Source: G965220305 sp965220305
GTDB lineage: Bacteria; Chloroflexota; Dehalococcoidia; Lucifugimonadales; UBA3495
Reading direction: 5' to 3'
Length of the DNA stretch: 64,000 nucleotides
Assembly: GCA_965220305.1 (NCBI GenBank)
Contig: OZ244817.1
Span: 4,154,001 to 4,218,000 of the forward strand
The translations under genes were made by a program, and so were the position numbers. Numbering within the stretch: position 1 is the stretch's first letter; every line of letters starts with the position of its first letter. This document shows, piece by piece, positions 1 to 9,573 of this stretch. The notes under the pieces were generated by a model. That model was not told the DNA's origin and did no database searches. It saw only the letters and a program-made list of their open reading frames with translations.

Positions 1-256
1 CGGTCCCCTTCCCGGGCAGGAGCCCCAAGTTGCGTTCGCTGCAGTATCCCGCGTCCGCCGTGAACCTGCGGGGACGCCATTCCCCTTCGGGAATTGCCAA
101 GCTGCCCAAGTTCCGGTCCACGAGCTCCAGCATCGGGCCCAGCCAGAGGCTGTCGGCGCTCTGGACCGTCACCTCCTGAGCCACAATTACGCCGCCCTCC
201 TCCACCAGCACCTGGGCGTTGTAGCTTTGGACCCAGCCGTGGGAGCTCTTGCTGTC
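1..256 (-). pseudogene. Transposase remnant (IS1182/IS1380-like DDE), cut by window edge
   Basis: The minus strand reads from a stop codon at 257-259 straight into a typical transposase core: a WVQSYNAQ motif, then VIVAQEVT, a PMLE segment and a DAGYCSE motif. In IS1182/IS1380-type enzymes the NAQ and DAGY motifs surround a catalytic Asp. No start codon opens this frame and its 5' part is missing, so the copy is truncated. The 3' part runs off the left edge. The family assignment rests on motif order only; another DDE family with the same motifs is possible. Confidence 0.6.
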
Positions 257-580
257 CTAAGTTTAAGAGCAGGATTCTGATTTAACCACCTTTTCAGTTT
301 CCCGGGTCCACCTCACTGGCGGACGCGGCTACTCGCCTAAACGACCTTGAGCAAGCCGAAAACGTCCGTTGAGGCGGACCGATTCCGGAAGGCGAGGCAG
401 GAACCCTAGGTAACTAATAAACAGCGTCTTGCTCCGGACTAATGGGTAGGGATCTCTTTCCCGAACAAGAGCCTGTCGATCTCTCGCTATTTCAGGACTA
501 TTCGCTTCGAGTTGTTCCTGGCCGGTTCAGTAGGTTCCCCGGCTAAAATCCGGTGCTCTCAACGAAGTTTTAACCTGGGT
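257..580. other. Intergenic, no gene seen
   Basis: No convincing reading frame on either strand. It separates the transposase remnant from the 3' end of the STAS gene. I see no clear repeat or terminator here. Confidence 0.5.
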
Positions 581-982
581 TCACTGACCGATTGACGAAA
601 GAGCGGCTGGCAGATCTGAATAGACCGTTATGAAGGCATCAAAACCACTAACACGGATCACTTCACCTACGCCCTGAGACAAGGAGCAAACCCCAAATAC
701 TGCGGATCTTTGCTGCAACTGTCGCGCCATCTGTAATAGCACTCTGAGACCGGCGCTACTAATGTAGGTGAGGTTCTCGAAGTCTAACAGCAAGACGGGA
801 ACGTCTCCATCGATGATCGATTCAAGGGCACTGAGAGCCTCTGAGGCGTTGGCACCGTCGATTCGGCCTGACGCAAACGCGATAGTAACCTCAGTCCTAC
901 TTTCTGCTCGTATCTGCAAATTATCGGTGTCAACCACAGTCTGGACGGACTCCCCGCCGGCCGCCTGATCATCAGCTCCCAT
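581..982 (-). CDS. STAS-domain protein, anti-sigma factor antagonist type
   Basis: A 133-residue protein made almost entirely of one STAS domain. The core has VPVLLLDFENLTYISSAGL, the region that in SpoIIAA/RsbV antagonists carries the phosphorylated serine; Ser76 aligns with that position, although the usual preceding Asp is Ser75. Such proteins bind anti-sigma kinases in the cytoplasm and release a sigma factor when unphosphorylated. The start at 982 is supported by AAGGGAAGG a few bases upstream. No kinase or sigma gene lies beside it, so the partner is unknown. The family call is firm; the regulatory role is inferred from the family. Confidence 0.85.
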   Translation of the reverse strand: MGADDQAAGGESVQTVVDTDNLQIRAESRTEVTIAFASGRIDGANASEALSALESIIDGDVPVLLLDFENLTYISSAGLRVLLQMARQLQQRSAVFGVCSLSQGVGEVIRVSGFDAFITVYSDLPAALSSIGQ

Positions 983-1106
983 TTTGACCTTCCCTTAATA
1001 AAGTGGTGCTAACAACCCCTCTTGATCTCGGTTCATTATACACGCACTCCCACACTTCTCCCAATGAATATCAGTTTGGAACTGTTCGATAATTTGCTTG
1101 TCCAGT

Positions 1107-1508
1107 TGGCCTTACCCCTAAAACAGTACCAGTGGAGATGAGAGTTCTCCGGTAGAATGAAGAGGAGGGAGGACTGGAAATAAAGGGCATGAGATTCACC
1201 AAGGAACAGATCATCTCGGTATTCAAGGAGGGCGGAGCGGGCTGAAGGTCAGCGACCTGTGCTGCCGGCAGGGCATCTCTGGAGAACGGATACATCGAGA
1301 GCTTCAACGGAAAGTTCCGGGATGAGTGCCTGAACCTGAATTGGTTTCAGAACCTGGCTGACTCCCGGGTGATGATTGAAGACTGGCGCACCGACTACAA
1401 CCGGGATCTACTCCACAGCTCGTTGGGATACCTGACCCCGCTGGAGTTCAAGCAGGACAGGGACCGGAACTTCTCATTGACTGTGGTATAACTTTTGGGG
1501 GAAGGTCA
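1107..1508 (+). mobile_element. Internally deleted IS3-family element (402 bp)
   Basis: Both ends of an IS3-type element survive as imperfect 25-bp inverted repeats at 1107-1131 and 1484-1508; each starts TG, contains CCTT then CCCC, and ends TACCA. Between them only the first codons of OrfA and the last part of OrfB remain, so most of a normal 1.2-1.4 kb element is gone. With both ends kept, it could have been mobilised in trans by an intact relative. Confidence 0.75.
1189..1491 (+). pseudogene. IS3-family transposase, OrfA start fused to OrfB end
   Basis: The first codons read MRFTKEQIISVFKEGG, the usual start of an IS3-family OrfA helix-turn-helix protein, but hit a stop after about 18 residues. 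About 100 bp later the sequence jumps to the OrfB C-terminus: ENGYIESFNGKFRDECLN, then WRTDYN and the HSSLGYLTPLEF motif, ending at TAA 1489-1491. The Glu in YIESFNGK is the last catalytic residue of the DDE triad; the two Asp residues are deleted. Not functional. Confidence 0.8.
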
Positions 1509-1819
1509 CAGGAGTGGACGCCGGAGCATCGATTCTGAAAGTCCGAGGCTCATAGTGTGAGACTTCTGATGGACGAATCCCGCTGACCGCAATCCAGCAA
1601 TCGAAGTCCGGTCCCAGAGCACCTGGATACCGGCCGCATTTTCTCACTAGAGCCGACAGGATCACACGAACAGCAGGTGTGTTCCAGTTGACCAAGACCC
1701 CCAAGACCGGGAAGCGTAGGGGGGCGACTGTGCTTGTAAAGCGCTTGGAAGTTCCGCGCTTGATGCATTTAGGCTACAATAGCCTAGACCTGCGACGCGA
1801 CATCGCCTTGGCGTGATCA
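1509..1819. other. Intergenic, no gene seen
   Basis: Between the deleted IS3 element and the GOLPH3-like gene. Short frames exist on the minus strand but none resembles a known protein or has a ribosome binding site. Confidence 0.4.
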
Positions 1820-2527
1820 TTGGCCTTAATAAAAGGGCCTTACCCGCAGAACGAGAACAGGAGGAGAGAAGCCGTGCTGAGGTTTGCGGAGGAAATAATT
1901 CTGCTGCTGCTGAACGACCAAGATGGCAGCTTTGCTAATCTGCCCAGTTGGTTGCTTGGCTATGCCCTTGCGGCGGGCATTCTAATGGACCTGGCGCTGG
2001 AGAACCGAATAGATACGGACCCGGAGAGTCTGGTTGTACTGGACCCGACGCCGATAGGTGATAGCCTGCTTGATCCGACACTAGCGGAAATCGCCGGGGC
2101 GGAGAAGCAGTCCCCCCGCTTTTGGGTGCAGCGGACGGCGGATCGTGCGGAAGCTATAAAGGATGAAGCTCTTTCCCGGCTGGTTGCCAAGGGTATCTTG
2201 GAACATCGGGAGGGGCGCTTCCTATGGGTGTTCCGAACAAGGCGATACCCGACAATTCAAGGCGAGGCACAGCGAGAGGTAAAGCTCCGAATCATGAGCG
2301 TTTTGTTCAGCGATGAGATCCCTCATCCTCGGGACGTCGTGATCATCTGCCTGGCATACGCGTGTAGAATATTCGAACGACTATTGTCCAGGCAAGAGTT
2401 GGCCAACGCCACTCCCCGTATCGAGCAAGTCCGGAGGCTTGAGCTAATTGGCCGAGAAATGTCAGAAGCGATCAGAGATATTGAGGCTTCTGTAGCCGCC
2501 GCGATGCAGGGACATTTCCACGGATAG
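1820..2527 (+). CDS. GPP34 (GOLPH3/Vps74-like) domain protein
   Basis: A 235-residue protein covering one GPP34 domain. It shows the family pattern: AEEIILLLLNDQDG near residue 23, LLGYALAAGILMDLALENRI, LVVLDPTPIGDSLLD, then FWVQRTADRA, LVAKGILEHREGR and the RRYPT segment. In eukaryotes this fold (GOLPH3/Vps74) binds phosphatidylinositol-4-phosphate and retains Golgi glycosyltransferases. In bacteria the family is widespread but its role is poorly defined. The frame opens with TTG at 1820 and no strong Shine-Dalgarno is visible, so the start is uncertain and could be leaderless. No signal peptide or membrane segment is evident. Neighbours are unrelated remnants and give no functional clue. 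Confidence 0.75.
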   Translation: MALIKGPYPQNENRRREAVLRFAEEIILLLLNDQDGSFANLPSWLLGYALAAGILMDLALENRIDTDPESLVVLDPTPIGDSLLDPTLAEIAGAEKQSPRFWVQRTADRAEAIKDEALSRLVAKGILEHREGRFLWVFRTRRYPTIQGEAQREVKLRIMSVLFSDEIPHPRDVVIICLAYACRIFERLLSRQELANATPRIEQVRRLELIGREMSEAIRDIEASVAAAMQGHFHG

Positions 2528-3356
2528 AATCCGACGTTTGGAGGGTGCATAGTGCGGTTCCCACCCAGACCAATTCTGCGGATGCGTCGAATTGTTGACC
2601 TCCGGATCGCCTATTCGACCCTCCTGTTTCATAATGATTACTGATTGGATAAAGAGTGCGCTTAACCTTCGGTCACGCTGCTGAGACGGCGTCGTAGAGG
2701 CGGTCGAACTGAGTCGCCTGGGCCACAAAGAACGTGACTAATATGACCTCCCGTAAGCGCTACCTTCAACATTCCCGGCTTTCACTATCGCCCCTTCGGA
2801 CTTGGAAAACCGACAAACGGGATGGAAACCCCAGAACTAGGAACACGGGACGGCGGCGGACAGTAAGCACATAGACTCACCGGGCCCGGCGTACGCCCAT
2901 ACGCGCGTCGACATGGCCGTAAGTGATTACCAATGCGCTTGCCTCAATTGAAACTGGCGATAGAAATTTGGCAACACATTCTTTCATGTCCCATCGAATC
3001 CCACTGTATTCATAACCTGTCCGGAGATGGATACTCTTTGCTGTCCTGTTTTTTGTAGGGGTTGTGTGCTCCCCAAGTGGCGAGCCGGGGAAAAGATGTG
3101 ACAGACCCAAGGGTATAAGTCCCGGCTGCCCGGGTGCGCCTCGTTGGGGAGAGTGTTGCGCGCGCCGTTCTAGGACCACCGCTTTCTCTCCAAGGCTGGC
3201 GATGCCCTTTTAGATGAGTCTATCGTTACGCTAAACGAGGCTGCAAGAATCAGATTGCCTCGACGGGAACCGATCTGCGTTTCTCCACGTCTATATTTAC
3301 GAAACAGCAGAACTACACCGAGGTTGAGGCAACAGTGAAGACAACAATCGCAATCA
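2528..3356. other. Long intergenic stretch, no gene supported
   Basis: About 830 bp with only short frames on both strands, none with a recognisable motif or a good ribosome binding site. It may contain the lost 5' part of the decayed repeat-domain gene that follows. Confidence 0.4.
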
Positions 3357-4466
3357 TCTGAGCGGCCCCCTTGGACCGGCCCTGCGCCTCGTGGCAGACT
3401 ACAGCCTGACGGCCAGTTGTGTCCGGCCAGAGAGCCACAGATTGGAACGTGATGGAGACCGACTCAAGGTATACATCACGGTCACCCCCCATGACATCCA
3501 GAATCCCAATCCACTCAGAGTGTGAGGGGCTGCCCGGTGAGTACAACCTTTCTTTGAGTGCTGTCGGCGAGGTATTTAACGCTGGGGACGAGGTTACGGT
3601 GTGGGTAAACGGAGTCGGCCGGACCTTGGTTGTGCCACCACCCGGGCAAGAAACTGAGCCGGCCACGCAAGTCGCCGGACCACACGTGGCGGAGAACCGG
3701 CCGCCTCGTCCCACGGAGATTCCAGTGGACCCTGCGACGATATTGCCCACACAAGATAGGTACGGCGTCACGCCCGATGGACGGGTATTGTTAACCGCTC
3801 CCGTTGAAAAGGTGAGCATGGCGCTGAGTGGCGGGACCGGCAAGGCCCCCACCCTTACACTGGTCACCGCCATCCCCAACAGTTGCCAGGAGTTCGGTAA
3901 GTACGAGGTGATAGGTTTCAATCCAGGGCTATCTGTTAATGTGACCTACGGAGTACAGGCCGCCGAAGAACGAAGGTTGCGGTGGCTCCTACGGCACCGT
4001 AGAGACGCATATCGGGCTAGAGGGACTCGACCTGGGCCGTAGATATGAAACCTGTGGTACATACAATATTTACGTCAACGGAGTGGCGAATCTGGTGTAG
4101 GTGCAGCCGGCCTCCCCAAGTGAGCGGTGCCCATCACCGCCGCCAGGGCCGGACACGGTCCAAGTCACCGCCCCCATCGGGCCGATTGAATTGCACTACG
4201 ATGGAATGCCACCGCACCATTTCTTGGAGGTGACCTACATCCTGCCCACCACCTGCACGCGGCCTGGAGAACACACCGTGGAGCAAGATGGCGACCACTT
4301 CGACGTACGGGTGTTCAATACGGAGCCAGCAGGGTATCAGGGGCTGTGCGGCAGATCGGGAACGACCGGTCAGCACGTGATCCCATTGGAGAGACTTGAA
4401 CCTGGACGAGAGATTACCGTTTCTATCAACGGAGGGCCCTCGGTTACTCTGACCGTCCCACATTAG
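3357..4466 (+). pseudogene. Decayed gene with three copies of a Cys-containing beta-rich domain
   Basis: The plus strand holds three versions of the same roughly 95-residue unit, spread over different frames. Unit A starts near 3390 (TASCVRPESHRLERDGDRL), hits a stop and continues one frame over through HSECEGLPGEYNLSLS to a VNGVGRTLVVP end near 3635. Unit B runs from about 3800 (NSCQEFGKYEVIGFNPGLSV), shifts frame, and reads EGCGGSYGTVETHIGLEGLD to a VNGVANLV end at a TAG near 4100. Unit C (4150-4466) is intact: TTCTRPGEHTVEQDGDHFDV, LCGRSGTTGQHVIPLERLEP, then VSINGGPSVTLTVPH and a stop. Each unit has two spaced Cys residues, suggesting disulfides and export. At least two frameshifts and one stop break it. 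Family not recognised. Confidence 0.55.
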
Positions 4467-5189
4467 TGAGCCGTCTTCGGTTGGCCTACCGCTTCCGGGC
4501 GAGAAAGCCCTAGTCCAGCTCGTCGATGCTAGTACTCGAACGCGGCAGAATCGGAGATGCCCTTTTTCAACGGTTATCGTGTGTTTGAATCCCGCTGGTT
4601 ATGGGGCCTCCAACAGAGGCGGAACAATCAGGACTGCGTGTCAACTAGCAAGAATGGCGAGGAACAGCATGGACAAAAACCAAGGGTTGTTTACCCTTCT
4701 ATCGCCCGTTTATGCAGGTTGCACTTCGATGTTGACTGGTCCTGACCCAACATGGCTGCCACTATTTTCCCAGCCGGCCGCGGATGTTGAGTGGACTTCC
4801 ACGCTCCGCACATGTAATAGCGGCGGCACGGTCGCAGTGGGCGTTGCCGCGGTGATTGGCGGCGGTGCGCCGGTAGGCAGGGCCTCGGTGGCGGATTGCC
4901 CGGTGGACTATTACCTCCACCACCACTGCGGGATGGCCCGTTTCCCACAGCCTCATTCGTATTTGGTAAGCGAGTACAATTCTTGTTACAAGGTCTGTGC
5001 CATACGCTAACCTGTTGTGCGGTAATGGGCAAGGTTTTCAGGACTTTTCAACTTTCGTGATCTCCCAAGTCGCGTTTCGCTGCTGCACTGTTATCCTTTC
5101 TGGATTTGAGCCGGATGGCGGGATGAGTTGGGCGGGTCGATACACGTCGCCATCACCGGCTACCTTAAGGAGTAGAGTAAGGCAAGGCT
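4467..5189. other. Intergenic, no gene supported
   Basis: A Cys-rich 143-codon frame at 4579-5010 (+) is open, but it has no ribosome binding site, low-complexity composition and no family resemblance. I do not call it a gene, though it could be further decayed remains of the preceding secreted protein. Confidence 0.4.
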
Positions 5190-6979
5190 ATGGTCACAAT
5201 GAGTGGGGGAGAAGCCCTGCTGAAGTCCCTGGTATCTGAGGGCGTTGAAGTTGTATTCGGCATCCCAAGCATACAGTTGTACGGGATCATCGCTGCAATC
5301 CGGGACGAACCTGGCATCCGCATGGTCACGACACGCCACGAACAGGCCACTACATACATGGCCGACAGCTATTCTCGAACGGCTGGGAAACCCGGAGTGG
5401 CCCTGGTAGTGCCGGGAGTGGGCCTCTACAACGCCGCCTCCGGCTTGGCTACCGCCTACGCCCGCTCCTCACCGGTGCTCCTCATCGCCGGGCAAGTCCC
5501 GCGCGGCCAGATCGGTAAGAACCTCGGGGCCATTCATGAAGTGCTGGACCAAAGGGACGTGGTGCGCCCGTGACCAAGTGGCAGCGGATGGCGGTCAGGC
5601 CCAGGGAAATCCCGGCCGCTGTATCCGAAGCGTTCCGGCAGATGCGCAGCGGCCGTCCACGCCCAGTCCTGGTCGAGCTCCCGCCTGAAGCCTGTGTGGA
5701 ACGTGAGGAAGTCGGACTGTGGGACCCGGCCCCCGTCTCTCCAATTGTGCCGAGCCCGGACCAACTTCGCGTGGCCTCCCAGATAATTGCCCAATCCCGC
5801 CTGACCGTCATATACGCCGGCGGCGGGGTGGCGCGGTCGGACGCGGAAGAAGCGCTGGTCAAGCTGGCCGAGGCGACAAATATACCTGTCATTACCTCCA
5901 GCGGCGGCAAGGGTACTATTCCGGACGGCCATCCTCTGTCTTACGGATCTTGTTTCAGCCCTCGCGGCGAGAGACCGGAGATGAACCAGCTCTACGATGT
6001 GATGCAGTCCGCCGACGTCGTGATAGGGATCGGTACGCGATTCTCGTTGGGTTATCCGGCCTTCGGGAAGTCTACGTTGGTGAACATCAACATAGACGAC
6101 ACCGAGCTCACCAGAATCCAGCCCAACACCATCCCCTTACACGGCAACGCCAGGGCAACCATCGAAGCCATGCTTCCCTTCCTGATGGAAGCGAGGGCGG
6201 GCAATCGCCCGTCGCCCGTGGCCGCGGTCCTGGCGGCCCGGCGGTTGATCGCCTATTACGACATCAGGCTGAAAGAGCCCCAGTACCCCGTGCTGGAGGC
6301 GATCCAGAGAGGTATCCCAGAGGACGCCATCATAGTCTGAGGAGTTACCCAGTTCGGCTTCTACGCCCGCACTCACTACCAGGTGAAGCACCCCAAGACC
6401 TACATAGACTCCGGCTACTCCTTCAACCTTGGGTACGCTTTCCCTACAGCGCTGGGCGCGAAGGTGGCCAAACCCGACTGCCCCGTGATTTGCGTCTCGG
6501 GGGATGGCGGGTTTATGTTCAACGCCTCCGAACTCTCCACGGCGGTCAAGTACGGAATCAATACAACGACCATCGTGTTCAGGAACGACTCCTACGGCAA
6601 CGTTGCCCGCGACCTGGACGAGACGTTTGCCGGGACTTACGAGACGGCCCTGCACAACCCGGACTTCGTCAAGTTCGCCGAGTCCTTCGGCGCGACCGGC
6701 ATGAGGGCAGACCACCCGATGGACTTGGAACGGCTGATTCCGCTGGCGTTGGAACGTCAAGCGCCAGTGGTCATAGACGTCCTTCGGAGATATGCCGATA
6801 CCACGCGCCCCTCAGATCCCAGCGGCGAGTGCGCTGTCTTGGGCAATGCCCCAGGAAGGCCGAATCGAATCGTGATGACCGGGTTTCGCAACCTTGTTGA
6901 CGACTATCGCCAGGTATACGCACTCCAGCATTGCCGAGAGCCGGTTTGCCGGAGTCACTATAATAATCACCGCAATTAG
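5190..6979 (+). pseudogene. Thiamine-diphosphate enzyme (acetolactate synthase-like), frameshift plus stop
   Basis: This is an acetolactate synthase/benzoylformate decarboxylase-type TPP enzyme read in three pieces. The N-terminal PYR domain (5190-5573) has VFGIPSIQLYGI and the catalytic-Glu segment TRHEQATTYMADSYSR. It stops at RDVVRP, but one added base joins it to VTKWQRMAVRPREI in the next frame (5570 on). That central part ends at an in-frame TGA (6338-6340), after which the same frame continues TQFGFYAR, FNLGYAFPTALGAK and the TPP/Mg motif GDGGFMFNASEL...NDSYGN. One single-base deletion (in a C run) and one nonsense change therefore separate it from a full-length enzyme of about 550 residues. 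The last ~50 codons before 6979 look drifted. A second TPP gene at 22403-24109 is a paralogue. Confidence 0.8.
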
Positions 6980-7628
6980 AGTCGCGATCAAGCCAAAGAG
7001 CCTCCTGGAAAACGTGCCTAATACATGCTATTTTGCGGAGTCTTGTGGGAGTTTTTGAGTTCATTTTGCCGCCGTATGCGGCGCCGCCGCTGACGCCGAT
7101 AATAATATGCGGGAAAGAGTTCGGGTCCTAGACGATCCCGTCTTCCACGGCCACCGAGGCCAACTCCAACGCCGTACACACCGGGCTGCGGCCGTCAATA
7201 TGGGGCCGCAGCCCCACACGGGCATCTGAAGAGTCACTCCATCCGGGCCTGTGGAGCGAGGATAGATTCGGCGCGATGCGCATCAGGTTAGGCATACCTC
7301 GTGAGGGAACTCTTTCCTGAGTTGAGACGTATTCTTAATGAACTGTTACATTCGACGTTCTGTCACATTTGATCGCAAGGCTATGCGGTATAGAGACATA
7401 ACGAAGTGGGCATGTTGATTCCGATCCCTGGTCAGGAGGTCGGCATCGAGACGTCTGGCCAGACTTTCGAACGTGGTCATCATGAGGATTGACACCTACG
7501 GCCGCAAGAAGCCGAATAGGGATAGGACGCACGGTTGCCGCTATGCCAGTTGGCGCCTAAAGCGGTAGGGCGGACCCATAAATTCGGACAGGTGGCTAAG
7601 TGTGTGATCACCCGGCGATACTTGGGCA
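6980..7628. other. Intergenic, nothing recognised
   Basis: About 650 bp downstream of the broken TPP gene. Only short frames without ribosome binding sites; no repeat that I can match elsewhere in the window. Confidence 0.4.
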
Positions 7629-7692
7629 ATGCTGCTCTCCCTTCAGGTTGCGAACTCCATAGACCATCAATTCAAAGCTGTTGTAATACTAG
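7629..7692 (+). pseudogene. Possible 5' fragment of a small gene split by the IS pile
   Basis: An ATG at 7629 opens a frame that reads to the CTAG at 7689-7692, where the IS pile begins. Joining this to the sequence right after the matching CTAG at 11592-11595 keeps one open frame (QFKAVVILVAPYLKVFSEG...) to a stop at 11718-11720, giving 62 residues. The downstream fragment overlaps the next gene by TTGA. This is an inference from frame continuity; the protein is not recognised and the ATG lacks a clear ribosome binding site. Confidence 0.3.
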
Positions 7693-7704
7693 TAGTCGGT
7701 CAAG

Positions 7705-8352
7705 TCAGGAATTGAGGGGATAGAGGCGGTGGAGTTTGGTTCTGGCATCCTGGATGCTGAAGCGCCAGTTGATGCGGGCTTGAGCTTCGTTTCGCTCCAG
7801 TTCCAGGGCGTGGACCTCCCGGCAGAGGGATTCCTCGTCCGGGAGACGCTGCCTCAGGCAACTGCGGGAGAAGATGCTGAACTCGATCTCCGCCATATTC
7901 AGCCAACTGCCATGCTTGGGGGTGTAGTGAAACTCCAGTCTCCTGGCGATGCGCCGCGCCGCTCCCGCCGGAAAGGTCTGGTACAGCGACGCCTGGCGAT
8001 GGGTGTTCAAATTGTCCAGAACCACCCGGATTACGGGTATCCGGGGGTACGCTTCATCCACCAGCCAGCGCATCTGATGGGCGAAGTCCTCGGTGGTGCG
8101 CCGCTGGGTAACCGCCACGTGCCGCCAGCCTGCCAGGGGCTCGCAGGCCAGGAACAGGTTGCGGGTGCCCTCCCGCCGGTACTCGTAATTCTCCCTCCTG
8201 GGTTGTCCCGGCTCCACCGGAAGGGGCGGCCGGGCGTCGGCCAGCAACTGGGTGGATGTCTCGTCGAAGCAGACCACCGGCCTTTGGGGGTCAAAGGGTT
8301 CGGCGTACAAATCCAGGACATCCTCCATGTTGGCCACGAAGTCGGCGCTCAC
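7705..8352 (-). CDS. IS630 transposase, DDE catalytic part (copy 1)
   Basis: This frame holds the catalytic domain. The first Asp is in VVCFDETSTQLL, the second in VIRVVLDNLNTH, and the Glu in PKHGSWLNMAEIEFS about 34 residues later, the D-D(34)E spacing of IS630/Tc1. It has no start of its own with a good ribosome binding site, and is most likely reached by -1 frameshifting from the upstream half, which it overlaps by 4 nt. Confidence 0.85.
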   Translation of the reverse strand: MSADFVANMEDVLDLYAEPFDPQRPVVCFDETSTQLLADARPPLPVEPGQPRRENYEYRREGTRNLFLACEPLAGWRHVAVTQRRTTEDFAHQMRWLVDEAYPRIPVIRVVLDNLNTHRQASLYQTFPAGAARRIARRLEFHYTPKHGSWLNMAEIEFSIFSRSCLRQRLPDEESLCREVHALELERNEAQARINWRFSIQDARTKLHRLYPLNS

Positions 8353-8819
8353 CTTGGGAATGCACCACTGCTTCTTCTGCCACGGTTTGAGGGCGTTTTT
8401 TTCAGGTGCAGGCGCACCGTCTCGTGGGACAGGGACTCGACCACTCCCAACTCCACCATCCGGTCCGCCAGCAGGGGCAGATTCCAGTGGTCGTGGCCCT
8501 CGGGGGCCGGGCTGCAGGCCAGGGCGATGAGATGGGCTTCGCCCCGGTCGTCCAGCTTGCGGTACCGGTGGGGCTGGGTCCGGTCCCTGAGCGCCCCGTC
8601 CAACCCGTCCTCGGCGAAGCGCCGCTTGATGCGGAACACCGTGCCCTCGGCCACATCCAGAGCTTGGGCCACCTTGGGCGCTGGCCAGCCCTCGTCGGTC
8701 TTGAGCAGGATGCGGGCCCGGGTCGTAACCCTAGCTGAACTCTTCCCCGCCCGGACCATATGCTCCAGTTGGTTGCGCTCCTCCGGCGTCAGCCGGACCG
8801 CAAATTTCTCCCTGACCAC
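8349..8819 (-). CDS. IS630 transposase, N-terminal part (copy 1)
   Basis: A 156-residue N-terminal half with the DNA-binding helix-turn-helix of IS630 transposases: RLTPEERNQLEHM, then WPAPKVAQALDVAEGTVFRIKRRFAEDG. Near its end it reads HLKK at a run of seven A (plus-strand T run 8396-8402). In this frame it ends soon after, while a -1 slip on the A run gives HLKKNALKPWQKKQWCIPK and continues into the DDE half. This is the usual programmed frameshift of the family, so the two parts are probably one protein of about 370 residues. Confidence 0.85.
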   Translation of the reverse strand: MVREKFAVRLTPEERNQLEHMVRAGKSSARVTTRARILLKTDEGWPAPKVAQALDVAEGTVFRIKRRFAEDGLDGALRDRTQPHRYRKLDDRGEAHLIALACSPAPEGHDHWNLPLLADRMVELGVVESLSHETVRLHLKKTPSNRGRRSSGAFPR

Positions 8820-8925
8820 ACCACCACCTCACAGCAACACCAATTACCCAAAGATTAGCACTACCAGTCAATCACCGCTGCCACCCTCAAAACCAAGATT
8901 GACCGAGTACTAGTACTCGGTCAAG

Positions 8926-9573
8926 TCAGGAATTGAGGGGATAGAGGCGGTGGAGTTTGGTTCTGGCATCCTGGATGCTGAAGCGCCAGTTGATGCGGGC
9001 TTGAGCTTCGTTTCGCTCCAGTTCCAAGGCGTGGACCTCCCGGCAGAGGGATTCCTCGTCCGGGAGACGCTGTCTGAGGCAACTGCGGGAGAAGATGCTG
9101 AACTCGATCTCCGCCATATTCAGCCAGCTGCCATGCTTGGGGGTGTAGTGAAACTCCAGCCTTCTGGCGATGCGCCGCGCCTCTCCCGCCGGAAAGGTCT
9201 GGTACAGCGACGCCTGGCGATGGGTGTTCAAGTTATCCAGAACCACCCTGATTACGGGTATCCGGGGATAGGCTTCATCCACCAGCCAGCGCATCTGATG
9301 GGCGAAATCCTCGGTGGTGCGCCGCTGGGTAACCGCCACGTGCCGCCAGCCTGCCAGGGGCTCGCAGGCCAGGAACAGGTTGCGGGTGCCCTCCCGCCGG
9401 TACTCGTAATCCTCCCTCCTGGGTTGTCCCGGCTCCGCCGGAAGGGGCGGCCGGGCGTCAGACAGCAACTGGGTGGATGTCTCGTCGAAGCAGACCACCG
9501 GCCTCTGGGGGTCAAAGGGTTCGGCGTACAGATCCAGGACATCCTCCATGTTGGCCACGAAGTCGGCGCTCAC
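8926..9573 (-). CDS. IS630 transposase, DDE catalytic part (copy 2)
   Basis: Near-identical to the copy 1 catalytic half. All three acidic residues are kept (CFDETSTQLL, VVLDNLNTH, NMAEIEFS), so this copy also looks capable of making an active enzyme through frameshifting. Confidence 0.85.
   Translation of the reverse strand: MSADFVANMEDVLDLYAEPFDPQRPVVCFDETSTQLLSDARPPLPAEPGQPRREDYEYRREGTRNLFLACEPLAGWRHVAVTQRRTTEDFAHQMRWLVDEAYPRIPVIRVVLDNLNTHRQASLYQTFPAGEARRIARRLEFHYTPKHGSWLNMAEIEFSIFSRSCLRQRLPDEESLCREVHALELERNEAQARINWRFSIQDARTKLHRLYPLNS

Larger units (their letters stand above)
7689..8913 (-). mobile_element. IS630-family element, copy 1 (CTAG to CTAG)
   Basis: A complete IS630-type element. 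Its ends are inverted repeats containing TCGGTCAA on the left and TTGACCGA on the right. CTAG sits at both boundaries (7689-7692, 8910-8913), which fits IS630's TA target, often within CTAG. It carries a two-part transposase on the minus strand. It is about 97% identical to copy 2, which follows head-to-tail and shares the CTAG at 8910-8913. Confidence 0.85.

Noticed and set aside
2877..3179. 100-codon minus-strand frame
   Set aside because: No motif, no ribosome binding site, in a long stretch with no other sign of coding.
4579..5010. 143-codon Cys-rich frame
   Set aside because: No ribosome binding site and no recognisable motif; it spans sequence that looks non-coding.
6338..6340. In-frame TGA in TPP enzyme 1 as a second selenocysteine codon
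   Set aside because: TPP enzymes have no known Sec site, the residue is not next to a redox Cys, the gene also has a frameshift, and it lies in a decayed region. A nonsense mutation is simpler.
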